Assembly (NCBI GenBank): GCA_024641085.1
Contig: JAHEDT010000015.1
Span: 1-58,271, forward strand
Reading direction: 5' to 3'
Source of the DNA: Geobacteraceae bacterium
GTDB lineage: Bacteria; Desulfobacterota; Desulfuromonadia; Desulfuromonadales; BM103
Length of the DNA stretch: 58,271 bases
The notes beneath the pieces are model-generated. The model saw only the letters and a program-made list of their open reading frames with translations. It was not told the DNA's origin and did no database searches. This document shows positions 31,446-43,574 of the stretch, piece by piece. The translations under genes and the position numbers were made by a program. Position 1 is the first letter of the stretch; every line of letters begins with the position of its first letter.

Positions 31446-32041
31446 GTCTGTTCCTCCCTCAGGCGGGCCAACTGGTCCGGTGTGTTGATATTCAACAGAC
31501 TGCGCTGCCAATCGCTCGGCAACTGATGCCAGTCGAGGAAGTGGATGTTGATGCGCTGATAAAAGTCGTAGATACGGTATTGACCCTGTTGGAGCATTTC
31601 CTCCATTTGCGGTAGGCATCGCTTGTGGTAGAGGGCGAAGACCGGCTCGTAGCCATCCGGGGTTCGCGGCACCACGGCATCGAATCCGTTGCGTCTGCTG
31701 ACCAGCAGTTCGAGAATCCGCGCGTCGGGGTAGGGCATGTCGCAGGGTGCCACAAAGATCCAGTCAGTCTGCGCGGAGCGCAGCCCCGTATAGAGGCCAC
31801 CCAGGGCGCTTCCCGGGTAGATGTCGGGGATGACCGGCAGGTCGGGTGTTGCCAGGTCCGGCCGGTCTCCGGCGACAAAAACCGTTTGGAAATAGCGACG
31901 CAGCAGGTCAAGGGATCGGGAGAACAGGGTTTGTCCTGCCACTTCGATGCGCGCCTTGTCGTATCCCATGCGGCGGCTCTGGCCACCTGCGAGCAGGACC
32001 CCGGTGATGGCGGCCATGAGTTCGTTGTGCGAAATATGCAT
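31442..32041 (-). CDS. mobA: Molybdenum cofactor guanylyltransferase
   Basis: Attaches GMP to Mo-molybdopterin to give the bis-MGD cofactor required by nitrate reductase and the DMSO-reductase family. The nucleotide-binding signature is LLAGGQSRRMGYDKA (about residues 17-31), followed by VAGDRPD, the acidic APCDMPY and EPVFALYHKRC. At 199 residues it is of typical length. It is the first gene of the leftward Mo operon and is divergent from the nar operon across 265 bases. Confidence 0.93.
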   Translation of the reverse strand: MHISHNELMAAITGVLLAGGQSRRMGYDKARIEVAGQTLFSRSLDLLRRYFQTVFVAGDRPDLATPDLPVIPDIYPGSALGGLYTGLRSAQTDWIFVAPCDMPYPDARILELLVSRRNGFDAVVPRTPDGYEPVFALYHKRCLPQMEEMLQQGQYRIYDFYQRINIHFLDWHQLPSDWQRSLLNINTPDQLARLREEQT

Positions 32042-32050
32042 AGCGAAAAC

Positions 32051-32079
32051 AGTATAATCAGGCCGTTGAAAAAATGAAA
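32051..32079 (-). promoter_or_regulatory. Candidate promoter of the mob-mod-moeA operon
   Basis: Reading leftward: TTTCAT, 17-base spacer, TATACT, ending about ten bases before the mobA ATG at 32041. If used, the leader is nearly absent; translation could start at the internal ATG 32017 instead. Weak -35. Confidence 0.3.
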
Positions 32080-32098
32080 CCGCTTGTTTTGCGTTTTT

Positions 32099-32137
32099 TT
32101 GATGCAGGTCAATTATAGGAATAAAACATTGTATTAT
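32099..32137 (+). promoter_or_regulatory. FNR/CRP-type site and -10 box of the nar operon
   Basis: TTGATGCAGGTCAA (32099-32112) matches the FNR consensus TTGAT-N4-ATCAA with one change. A TATTAT -10 box sits at 32132-32137. The distance from site centre to the predicted start of transcription (about 32144-32147) is close to the -41.5 expected for class II activation. This is the only strong FNR-like site seen and is upstream of the nitrate reductase operon, which supports anaerobic control. The leader to the first codon is about 160 bases. Confidence 0.65.
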
Positions 32138-32306
32138 AGATAGGGCGACAGGAATTGTTGCCTTGGCCGACCAGGTTCCTTTCTGAAACAGTTCCTCTCC
32201 TTCTCACCATCAAGTTGCTTTTACATAGCTGCAACAGCAGATCTTCTCGTTTCTTGAACACGACAACTGAATATCTTGGCGCTTTTCGGCTGGAAGAGGG
32301 AGACCG

Positions 32307-32833
32307 ATGACTAGACTCGCGGTGAATTGCTTTTCGTTGCTGACTGTTGGGCTGCTCCTGTTCTCAGCACCGGCTTTGGCTCAACAGGGAGACCCGCTGC
32401 GCGGTGAAGCTCTCTTTGCCGGAACCGTCAGTTTTGCACAGGGTGGCGCTCCCTGCCTCGCCTGTCACGCTATCGGCGGGCACGACCTGGGACAGGCTGC
32501 CGGAGCCAGCTACGGACCGGATCTGACTGCACTGTTTACGGATTACGGTGAGGACGGCGTCGCCGGCATCCTCGAGGATCCAGCGGCATTTGAGAGCATG
32601 CAGGCGATTTTCGCCGAACATCCCCTGAGCGACCAGGAGCGGGCCGACCTGAGTGCCTTTTTCGCATCGGTGGCAGAGAGTGAAAAAACTGACATCGGTG
32701 TCAGGCTGACCGGTCATGTCGTGTTGGCAACGATGATCTTTCTGGTTCTGATCGGTGCGTTAGGCTGGCGGCGTTTGCAGGGGGTGAGAAAGCCCCTGGT
32801 CGAGAAGGCCCGATATGGGAAGGGAGGGATCGC

Positions 32834-32837
<4 letters not shown>
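32307..32837 (+). CDS. Membrane-anchored monohaem cytochrome c of the nar operon
   Basis: Signal peptide ([15 protein letters not shown]), one haem site CLACH (about residues 50-54), axial-Met region around [13 protein letters not shown], and a C-terminal helix [17 protein letters not shown] that anchors it. It is the first gene of the nar operon and overlaps narG by four bases. In some nitrate respirers (for example Thermus narC) a cytochrome c encoded at this place passes electrons to the Nar complex; that role is inferred here. Confidence 0.85.
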
Positions 32838-36454
<3,617 letters not shown>

Positions 36455-36477
36455 CGTCCAGGGTCGATCAAGGAGCT

Positions 36478-37971
36478 ATGACTATGAATATACGTGCACA
36501 GGTGTCATCGGTTTTCCATCTCGACAAGTGTATCGGCTGTCACACCTGCAGCATCGCCTGCAAGAACCTCTGGACCGATCGCAAGGGCGTCGAATACATG
36601 TGGTGGAACAACGTGGAGACCAAACCCGGGACCGGCTACCCGACCAAGTGGGAAGATCAGGAGCGCTACAACGGCGGCTGGGAACGTTCCGGTTCGCAAT
36701 TGAAGCTGAAGCTCGGCGGCAGGGCCGGCCTGATCGGCAAGATCTTCCACAACCCGAGCCTGCCGACCATGGACGATTACTATGAGCCGTTCACCTATCG
36801 CTACGGTGACCTGACCAGCGCCCCGGCCGGCGATGATCAGCCGACCGCCCGGGCGGTCTCGATGGTCAGCGGCAAGCCGATGAAGATCGAAGCCGGGCCC
36901 AACTGGGATGACGATCTGTCCGGTTCCAATATCTATGCCGCCAATGACCCCGGAGTCGTACAGCTCAGTGCCGAAGAGCAGCAGCAGCTGTTTGCCATTG
37001 AGAAAATGGTGTTTTTCCACCTGCCGCGTATCTGCAACCATTGCCTGAATGCCGGTTGCGTCGCCAGCTGCCCTTCGGGGGCCATCTACAAGCGCGGCGA
37101 AGACGGCATCGTTTTGATCAACCAGGACAAGTGTCGCGGCTGGCGGATGTGTGTCTCGGCCTGTCCCTACAAGAAGACCTACTACGGCTGGGCCAGCGGC
37201 AAATCGGAAAAATGCATTCTCTGCTACCCGCGCCAGGAGGCCGGTGAAGCTCCCGGATGTTTTCACTCCTGTGTTGGCCGCATCCGCTTTCTCGGCGTCC
37301 TCCTCTATGACGCCGACCGCATCGAGTCGGTTGCCTTGCAGGACGACCAGAACCTGGTTGCCGCCCAGCGTGAAATAATTCTCGACCCCTTCGATCCGCA
37401 GGTCATCCTGGGTGCCAAAAGATCGGGTGTCCCCGAGCAAATCCTCAAGGCCGCCCAGAAATCGCCGGTTTACAAGTTTGTCAAGGAGTGGGGGATCGCC
37501 CTGCCGTTGCATCCGGAATTCCGGACCCTGCCGATGCTCTTTTACGTTCCGCCACTGCTGCCGGTCCTGTCGATGGACAACCAGGGCAAGCAGAAACTGG
37601 CCGATGACTTTTTCACCAGCCTGGAGCAGGCCCGTTTGCCGATGCAGTACCTGGCAGGCTTGTTTGCCGGCGGCAACGCGGAAGAGGTCAAGTCTGTCTA
37701 TCGCAAGTTGATTGCCGTGCGCCTGCAAAGACGCCACCTGAGTGTCGGGGATCTTTCTGCGGACGAAGCGGCCAAGGCGTGCACGGCCGCTGAGCTGAGT
37801 TCCGAGGCCGTCAATGCTATCTACCGCATGACTGCACTGACCAGGATCAAGGAACGCATCGTTGTTCCACCTATGCTGAGAGAGCAGGCAATCGAAGCCG
37901 GCATGGACCCTGAGCAGCACAAACAGGAGATGGGCTTTGGCAGCCGTCGTCCACCGAAGAGGCGTTGGTAG
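36478..37971 (+). CDS. narH: Respiratory nitrate reductase beta subunit
   Basis: Electron-transfer subunit with four iron-sulfur clusters. Cys groups are CIGCHTCSIACKN (residues about 20-32), CNHCLNAGCVASCP, CRGWRMCVSACPYKK (with the Trp that makes the cluster [3Fe-4S]) and CILCYPRQEAGEAPGCFHSC. The C-terminal third is the NarH-specific membrane-contact region. Length 497 residues is typical. The ATG pair (36478, 36484) is preceded by AAGGAGCT. Confidence 0.97.
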   Translation: MTMNIRAQVSSVFHLDKCIGCHTCSIACKNLWTDRKGVEYMWWNNVETKPGTGYPTKWEDQERYNGGWERSGSQLKLKLGGRAGLIGKIFHNPSLPTMDDYYEPFTYRYGDLTSAPAGDDQPTARAVSMVSGKPMKIEAGPNWDDDLSGSNIYAANDPGVVQLSAEEQQQLFAIEKMVFFHLPRICNHCLNAGCVASCPSGAIYKRGEDGIVLINQDKCRGWRMCVSACPYKKTYYGWASGKSEKCILCYPRQEAGEAPGCFHSCVGRIRFLGVLLYDADRIESVALQDDQNLVAAQREIILDPFDPQVILGAKRSGVPEQILKAAQKSPVYKFVKEWGIALPLHPEFRTLPMLFYVPPLLPVLSMDNQGKQKLADDFFTSLEQARLPMQYLAGLFAGGNAEEVKSVYRKLIAVRLQRRHLSVGDLSADEAAKACTAAELSSEAVNAIYRMTALTRIKERIVVPPMLREQAIEAGMDPEQHKQEMGFGSRRPPKRRW

Positions 37972-37973
37972 CC

Positions 37974-38549
37974 ATGAATGAACTGGCCAGGCATCAGGAA
38001 ATCTGCAGGCAGTTTGCCGCATTGCTCTGTTATCCCGACGTCCGTGTCAAGGAACGTACGGTTGAGTGCGCCGGGCAGTTGGAAGGGATCACGATCGAGG
38101 CCAGCCGTTTTCTGCGCCGATTCAGTGACTTTCTAGAAACCAGCGATTTCTCTCGTATCGAGGAGGCCTTTACCGGGACCTTTGATCTGCAGGCTCTCTG
38201 CCACCCCTATGTCGGCTACCAACTCTGCGGAGAGAGTCAGCAACGCACCATGTTCATGATCAAACTGGCAGAGCTCTACCGGCAGCATGCGTTCACTCCC
38301 GGCAACGAGCTCCCCGATCACCTGAGCGAGGTGTTGCGTTTTGTCGGCTCGATCAGCGACCGGGATTGCCGGCGGGAAATTATCCAGGAAGGGCTTTTGC
38401 CCGCACTAGCCAAAATCACCTTGGGGGTCGAGGTGGAGAATCGTCCCTACCTGGACCTGCTCTGGGCTGTGCAAAGCTTTCTGAACGAGACAGCCACACC
38501 TGACAGCGAGCGACTGGCAGTCGACCGGCAAAAGGAGTGTTTATCATGA
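37974..38549 (+). CDS. narJ: Nitrate reductase assembly chaperone
   Basis: All-helical 191-residue NarJ/TorD-family protein. It binds apo-NarG and aids Mo cofactor insertion and membrane attachment. Recognised by ICRQFAALLCYPDVRVKE near the N-terminus, HPYVGYQLCGESQQRTMFM, and LPDHLSEVLRFVGSISD in the middle. ATG 37974 follows the narH stop by two bases; a TTG nine bases earlier is less likely. Confidence 0.93.
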   Translation: MNELARHQEICRQFAALLCYPDVRVKERTVECAGQLEGITIEASRFLRRFSDFLETSDFSRIEEAFTGTFDLQALCHPYVGYQLCGESQQRTMFMIKLAELYRQHAFTPGNELPDHLSEVLRFVGSISDRDCRREIIQEGLLPALAKITLGVEVENRPYLDLLWAVQSFLNETATPDSERLAVDRQKECLS

Positions 38550-39223
38550 GTGACATGATTTTGTTTGGCGCGTTTCCTTACGTGGCAGTGGCCCTGATGG
38601 TCGGTGTCGGTCTTTACAGGTATTGTGTCGATCGCTACTCCTGGTCGTCGCAATCTTCCCAGTTCCTGGAAAGTCGCGTCCTGTTCTGGGGTTCGGTGCC
38701 CTGGCACTACGCCATCCTGATGATTCTGCTGGCCCACTTTCTGGCCTTCCTCTTCCCGACGGGTTGGGGCGTAATTCTCGGCAGGCCCATTCGACTCTAC
38801 CTGCTCGAAGTGACCGGCCTGGGCCTGGGCCTCAGCACTTTGATTGCGCTCGCCCTGCTGATTTTTCGCAGGGTGCTCAACGCCCGGGTTTCAGCCGTAA
38901 CCACGATCGTCGACTGGCTGGTCCTGGTCGCACTTTTCCTTCAGGTCGCGACGGGCGTCTACATTGCTTTTACCCTGCGTTGGGGCTCTGTCTGGTATCT
39001 GCATACGGCAACCCCGTGGCTCTGGTCGCTGGTGAAGTTCGACCCCCAGGTTCAGTATCTGGCTGTCATGCCGACAGTGGTCAAGCTGCATGCGTTCAAT
39101 GCTTTTCTGATCATTGCGCTGTTTCCTTTCTCGAGGCTGGTTCATGTTGTCAGCGTACCTTTGGCCTACCTGTCACGCCCATACCAGGTTGTGATCTGGT
39201 ACCGGAGTCGGGTCGGCCGCTAG
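38546..39223 (+). CDS. narI: Respiratory nitrate reductase gamma subunit, dihaem cytochrome b
   Basis: Membrane subunit with five helices that takes electrons from quinol through two b haems. His ligand positions are visible in VPWHYAILMILLAHFLAF (helix 2) and TVVKLHAFNAFLIIALFPF with RLVHVV (helix 5). Length 225 residues is normal. ATG 38546 overlaps the narJ stop in an ATGA and has AAAGGAG upstream. Confidence 0.95.
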   Translation: MSDMILFGAFPYVAVALMVGVGLYRYCVDRYSWSSQSSQFLESRVLFWGSVPWHYAILMILLAHFLAFLFPTGWGVILGRPIRLYLLEVTGLGLGLSTLIALALLIFRRVLNARVSAVTTIVDWLVLVALFLQVATGVYIAFTLRWGSVWYLHTATPWLWSLVKFDPQVQYLAVMPTVVKLHAFNAFLIIALFPFSRLVHVVSVPLAYLSRPYQVVIWYRSRVGR

Positions 39224-39255
39224 CAGGTTGTTAAGACCAATATGAAAGGTGCATC

Positions 39256-40794
39256 ATGCAGGAAACCGTAACCGCTCAATCACACAAAGTCCTCTTCCTG
39301 AATACTCTCGCCTTCACGGTCTGCTTCGCAGCCTGGATGTTCAATGGCGTGCTGGTGACCTTCCTGGCCGACAACCAGGTTTTCAAGTGGGGCCCGATCG
39401 AGATCGGCTGGCTGATGGGCATCCCGGTCCTGACCGGGTCGATCTTCCGCCTGCCGGCGGGGATGCTGACCGACAAGTTCGGTGGCAAACCGGTGTACGG
39501 GACTCTCCTGTTTGTTTGTGCGATCCCGATGTTCCTGCTTTCCAAGGCGGACAGTTTTATGACTTTCGCCCTATGCAGCTTCGGGTTTGGACTGGCCGGG
39601 GTCAGCTTTTCCATCGGCATCGCCTTCTCCTCGGTCTGGTACCCGCGCAAATATCAGGGGACGGCTCTCGGCATCTTCGGCGCCGGCAACGCCGGTGCTG
39701 CACTGACCACCCTGCTGGCGCCAACCCTGCTGAACAAGCTGACCAACAATGGCGCCAACCTGGAGGGGTGGCGGCAACTTCCAGTCTATTACGCGATCAT
39801 GCTCGCAGTCATGGGCGTCATTTTCTTTATCTTCGCAGACAACAAGAAGCCGGCTTCGTCGACCAAGAGCTTCCGCCAGATGCTCACCCCGCTCAATGAT
39901 GTCAAGGTCTGGCGGTTCGGCCTCTACTATTTCCTGGTATTCGGCTGTTTTGTGGCCTTCTCGCAATGGCTGGTGCCTTACTTCGTCAATGTCTATTACC
40001 TGCCGCTGGTTACCGCCGGCCTCTTCGCCGCGGCGTTCAGCCTTCCTTCAGGGGTGATCCGTGCCCTCGGCGGTTGGATGTCCGACAGGTTCGGCGGCCG
40101 AGCCGTGATGTACTGGGTGCTAGGTGCTTCGGTGCTGATCAGTTTTCTGGTCATCATCCCGAAGATGGATATCTACTCCCCGGGGCGGGGCGTGATGGCG
40201 AAGCGCACCGGCACGGTGACCGCCGTTACGGATACGACGGTCGAGGTGGGGGAGATGACCTACAACATCAGGCAGAAACCCGCAATCGAAAGTTACGTGG
40301 ACAGCCAGATGCTGATTTTCCCGACCAAGCAGGCCTGGCAGGAGCCGATTGTGGAAGTAGGGCAAACGGTCAAGAAGAAGGAGCTGCTCGCCAAGGGGGT
40401 GACCCGCATCTTTTTCCAGGCGAACGTCTGGATCTTTGCAGTCTTAGTCATCCTGCTTGGCAGCATCTGGGGAATCGGCAAGGCGGCGGTCTATAAACTG
40501 ATTCCGGACTATTTCCCTGAAGAGGTGGGCGTGGTCGGCGGCATGGTCGGTGTCCTCGGTGGCTTGGGCGGCTTCATCTGCCCGATAGTCTTTGGCTATT
40601 TACTCGAATACACAGGGTTATGGACCAGCTGCTGGATGTTCATGTTCCTGCTCTCACTGGCCTGTCTGCTGTGGATGCATCTGACTGTCCAGAAAATGAT
40701 GAGAGAGAAGCACCCTGAAGATATGCAAAAGATCGAAGAAGAGAGAGCAACTATATTCGAGGATTACGCCAAGGAGGCAACGCATGTCGATTAA
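39256..40794 (+). CDS. narK: Nitrate/nitrite MFS carrier with inserted soluble domain
   Basis: A 512-residue NarK family carrier. Nitrate signature regions are conserved: FGFGLAGVSFSIGIAFSSVW with the Arg/Lys-rich follow-on YPRKYQGTALGIFGAGNAG, and GVVGGMVGVLGGLGGFICPI late. Between the helix after GGRAVMYWV and the next (VWIFAVLVILLG) about 80 residues are inserted (about 304-385). They are rich in beta-strand patterns: RTGTVTAVTDTTVEVG, then VEVGQTVKKKELLAKGV. That looks like a lipoyl/biotinyl-type half-barrel without a modified Lys motif. It is followed without gap by a second narK, as in many nitrate respirers that carry two types. Confidence 0.9.
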   Translation: MQETVTAQSHKVLFLNTLAFTVCFAAWMFNGVLVTFLADNQVFKWGPIEIGWLMGIPVLTGSIFRLPAGMLTDKFGGKPVYGTLLFVCAIPMFLLSKADSFMTFALCSFGFGLAGVSFSIGIAFSSVWYPRKYQGTALGIFGAGNAGAALTTLLAPTLLNKLTNNGANLEGWRQLPVYYAIMLAVMGVIFFIFADNKKPASSTKSFRQMLTPLNDVKVWRFGLYYFLVFGCFVAFSQWLVPYFVNVYYLPLVTAGLFAAAFSLPSGVIRALGGWMSDRFGGRAVMYWVLGASVLISFLVIIPKMDIYSPGRGVMAKRTGTVTAVTDTTVEVGEMTYNIRQKPAIESYVDSQMLIFPTKQAWQEPIVEVGQTVKKKELLAKGVTRIFFQANVWIFAVLVILLGSIWGIGKAAVYKLIPDYFPEEVGVVGGMVGVLGGLGGFICPIVFGYLLEYTGLWTSCWMFMFLLSLACLLWMHLTVQKMMREKHPEDMQKIEEERATIFEDYAKEATHVD

Positions 40795-42388
40795 TCTTGA
40801 TAAATGGGATGTCGAAGACGAGCAGTTCTGGAATTCCGCGGGCAAAAAGATCGCCACCCGCAATCTCTGGATATCGATTCCGAGCCTTTTGTGCGGGTTT
40901 GCCGTCTGGCTCTACTGGAGCATCATTACCGTCCAGATGATCAACCTGGGCTACCCTTTCACTCAATCGCAACTGTTTACCCTCTCGGCGATTGCGGGAC
41001 TGACCGGGGCCACCCTGCGCATCCCCAGTTCCTTCCTGATCCGCATCGCCGGGGGGCGTAATACCATTTTCTTTACGACCGCCCTGTTGATGATTCCGGC
41101 AATTGGGACCGGGTTTGCACTGCAGAACAAGGCGACCCCCATCGAGGTCTACTATTTCCTCGCCTTGTTCTCAGGCATCGGCGGCGGCAATTTTGCATCA
41201 TCCATGTCGAACATCAGCTTCTTTTTCCCCAAGCGGGTGCAGGGGACCTCGCTCGGCCTCAATGCCGGCTTGGGCAACTTCGGTGTTACCACCATGCAGA
41301 TCCTGATCCCACTGGTGATGACCATGGGCATCTTTGGTGGCGCTCCGCAGACCCTGATCAACACCAGCGGCACACTGATCGGCAAAATCCCGGCGGGGAC
41401 CGAAACCTACATTCACAATGCCGGCTTCGTCTGGCTGGTGCTGCTGGTGCCGCTGGCTTTCGCCGGCTTCTTCGGAATGAACAATATCACCACCGATACA
41501 GTGTCCCCGGATGTCGGCTCAACACCGCTCAGCTTTGTGAAAATTACGGGACTGCTGCTGATCGCTTTCGTGACGGCCTCTGCCGGCCTGTACCTGCTGC
41601 TGCCGGCCCCGGTCGGACTCGGCCTGCTCAGCAAGTGGATCGTTCTGCCGCTGGTGATCGCCGCCACGGTATTCGGCATGAAGTACCTGACCAAGGGGAA
41701 TCTGCGTGCCAATCTCGATCGGCAGTACCGGATTTTCGGCAATAAGCACACCTGGGCTATGACCGTTATCTACACTATGACCTTCGGTTCGTTCATCGGC
41801 TATTCGGCGGCTTTTGCCCTGTCGATCAAGGTCATCTTCGGTTTTTCCCACATCATGGCAGATGGGGTCCTCACGCATAACACCGCGAATCCAAACGGGC
41901 CCAGTGCCTTGATGTTTGCCTGGATGGGACCTTTTATCGGTGCCCTGATCCGTCCGGTTGGCGGCAAGATTTCCGATAAACTCGGTGGCGCCATCGTCAC
42001 CCAGTGGGTCTCGATCGTCATGATCCTTTCCGCTCTGGGCTGCGCCTATTTCATGAAGGCCGCCTATGCTTCGGCAACTCCGGAGAGCTATTTCGTGCCG
42101 TTCCTGATTCTTTTCATCGTTCTGTTTGCCGCAACCGGTGTCGGCAACGGTTCGACTTTCCGCTCTATCGCGATCATCTTTGACAAGGAACAGGCCGGAC
42201 CGGTGCTTGGCTGGACGTCGGCGGTGGCTGCCTATGGGGCCTTCATCATCCCTCAGGTATTCGGTGAGCAGATCAAGGCAACCACGCCGGAATATGCACT
42301 CTATGGGTTTTCGGTGTTCTATTTTATCTGCCTGGTGCTCAACTGGTGGTTCTATACGAGAAAGAACGCCTATATCCAGAATCCGTAG
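40784..42388 (+). CDS. narK: Second nitrate/nitrite MFS carrier
   Basis: A 534-residue NarK-type carrier with twelve to fourteen predicted helices and conserved nitrate-site segments (SNISFFFPKRVQGTSLGLNA, GLGNFGVTTMQILIPLV, GNGSTFRSIAIIF). Its soluble N-terminus DKWDVEDEQFWNSAGKKIA is typical of the NarK subgroup that includes E. coli NarK/NarU. One of the pair probably works as nitrate/proton symporter and the other as nitrate/nitrite antiporter, but which is which cannot be read here. The ATG overlaps the preceding gene by eleven bases; AAGGAGG is upstream. Confidence 0.92.
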   Translation: MSINLDKWDVEDEQFWNSAGKKIATRNLWISIPSLLCGFAVWLYWSIITVQMINLGYPFTQSQLFTLSAIAGLTGATLRIPSSFLIRIAGGRNTIFFTTALLMIPAIGTGFALQNKATPIEVYYFLALFSGIGGGNFASSMSNISFFFPKRVQGTSLGLNAGLGNFGVTTMQILIPLVMTMGIFGGAPQTLINTSGTLIGKIPAGTETYIHNAGFVWLVLLVPLAFAGFFGMNNITTDTVSPDVGSTPLSFVKITGLLLIAFVTASAGLYLLLPAPVGLGLLSKWIVLPLVIAATVFGMKYLTKGNLRANLDRQYRIFGNKHTWAMTVIYTMTFGSFIGYSAAFALSIKVIFGFSHIMADGVLTHNTANPNGPSALMFAWMGPFIGALIRPVGGKISDKLGGAIVTQWVSIVMILSALGCAYFMKAAYASATPESYFVPFLILFIVLFAATGVGNGSTFRSIAIIFDKEQAGPVLGWTSAVAAYGAFIIPQVFGEQIKATTPEYALYGFSVFYFICLVLNWWFYTRKNAYIQNP

Positions 42389-42601
42389 ATGTTAAAACGC
42401 ACGTATGATCCGGTTGCCGAATCTGATGGCCTGCGGATTCTGGCCGGCCGCCTTTCCCGGGGGGGATCGCGGGAACTCGCAAAAATTGATTATTGGGTCA
42501 AGGAGATTGCCCCGTCTGATCAACTGCACAAATGGTATGGACATGATCCGGGAAAGAGGCCCCGGTTCAGAGAGAAATTCTTCCAGGAACTAAATGAATA
42601 G
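42389..42601 (+). CDS. Truncated DUF488-family protein
   Basis: Directly abuts the narK stop. The 70 residues (YDPVAESDGLRILAGRL, IDYWVKEIAPSDQLHKWYGH and DPGKRPRFREKFFQELNE) align with the first part of DUF488 proteins, normally around 115-150 residues. The expected C-terminal part (TLLYAAKD-like segment) is absent after a TAG, and no continuation is seen in the other frames over the next 100 bases. It may be a decayed gene or a naturally short form. Confidence 0.65.
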   Translation: MLKRTYDPVAESDGLRILAGRLSRGGSRELAKIDYWVKEIAPSDQLHKWYGHDPGKRPRFREKFFQELNE

Positions 42602-42761
42602 CCGACTGCAATGGCAGAACGGGTCAGGCCTGTCAGGGGGAAACCGGGGCTTTTATCTGCAGTTCCCGCAGCCTTTGGAACAATGGTGTCGCACTCTAAA
42701 CTATAGTTTAATTGTACACGGCTGGAATATAGATTCAGGATTAACCAACCAGGAGAGTATT

Positions 42762-43202
42762 ATGCCTCATCTCGACCTGAAAGAGCTCAGTCTAAAGATC
42801 CTTGCCCAGGCTCCCGATGCGATCATGTTCGCCGATCGCGAAGGTACCATCCGCCTGTGGAACCAGGGTGCCGAGAGAATTTTCGGCTATTCTGCCGAAC
42901 AGGCAATAGGGCAGTCACTCGACATCATTATTCCGGAAAAAATCAGGGCGCGTCACTGGGATGGTTATCACAAGACCATGGCGACCGGGCAAACGCGTTA
43001 CGGGACAGAAATGCTGTCAGTCCCGGCGACGCACCAGAGTGGCGCCCGGCTCTCGACCGAGTTTTCCATCGTGATGCTGGTTGATGACGACAACCGGCCT
43101 TTCGGTGTCGCGGCCATCATGCGTGATATTACCGAGCGGCACCTGCAGGACAAGCAGTTGCGCGAGCGCCTGGCTGAGCTTGAGGCTGCGCAGAAGGGTT
43201 GA
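42762..43202 (+). CDS. Single PAS-domain protein
   Basis: A 146-residue protein with one PAS domain: ILAQAPDAIMFADREGTIRL, WNQGAERIFGYSAEQAIGQS and the PAC part FSIVMLVDDDNRPFGVAAIM with RDITERH. It ends in a short coiled coil (LQDKQLRERLAELEAAQ). No output domain is present, so it may bind a ligand or partner and act through another protein. It follows the nar operon; ATG 42762 has AGGAGAG upstream and the longer ORF from 42594 is not supported. Confidence 0.82.
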   Translation: MPHLDLKELSLKILAQAPDAIMFADREGTIRLWNQGAERIFGYSAEQAIGQSLDIIIPEKIRARHWDGYHKTMATGQTRYGTEMLSVPATHQSGARLSTEFSIVMLVDDDNRPFGVAAIMRDITERHLQDKQLRERLAELEAAQKG

Positions 43203-43574
43203 TCGGCGGCAGTCATTGCTTGATTTCATGGCCGCCTGACAGACAAGCCCGATGGCCATGGTCTTGTCGGTCATCGCTCCTGAGTCGCTCTGATTCCTTT
43301 CAGGCTGAGAAATTCAAAGGTAATCTGGTCACATATGCAGGACCGTTTGGCGGTCGAATTCAGGACGTACTTTGATTCAAATTTAATTGCTGTATGGCTC
43401 GATCACCGGGTGGCGGTAACGGTTGTTGCATCGATCCTCCGGCCCAATCTCCCATAACGTCCTCATCAATCCTGAGTTTTAATATTGCCAAGAATTCCTA
43501 TAGCAATTAAAATCACTTGGAATATTGCTTGGGTGCGGTCTCTTCTGAATTCCAATCATTATCGGAGGTTCTTC
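43203..43574. other. Spacer after the nar/PAS genes
   Basis: No gene was recognised. A hairpin (TGACAGACAAG and CTTGTCGGTCA, one mismatch) at 43237-43273 could end the nar transcript, though it lacks a T-run. The right part is AT-rich and should contain the promoter of the following gene. Confidence 0.4.

Noticed and set aside
36505-38022. 505-codon ORF on the minus strand
   Set aside because: Antisense of narH with low-complexity Gly/Ala/Arg composition.
42594-42761. Extension of the PAS gene to 42594
   Set aside because: The added 56 residues are unconserved-looking, and a ribosome-binding site precedes ATG 42762.
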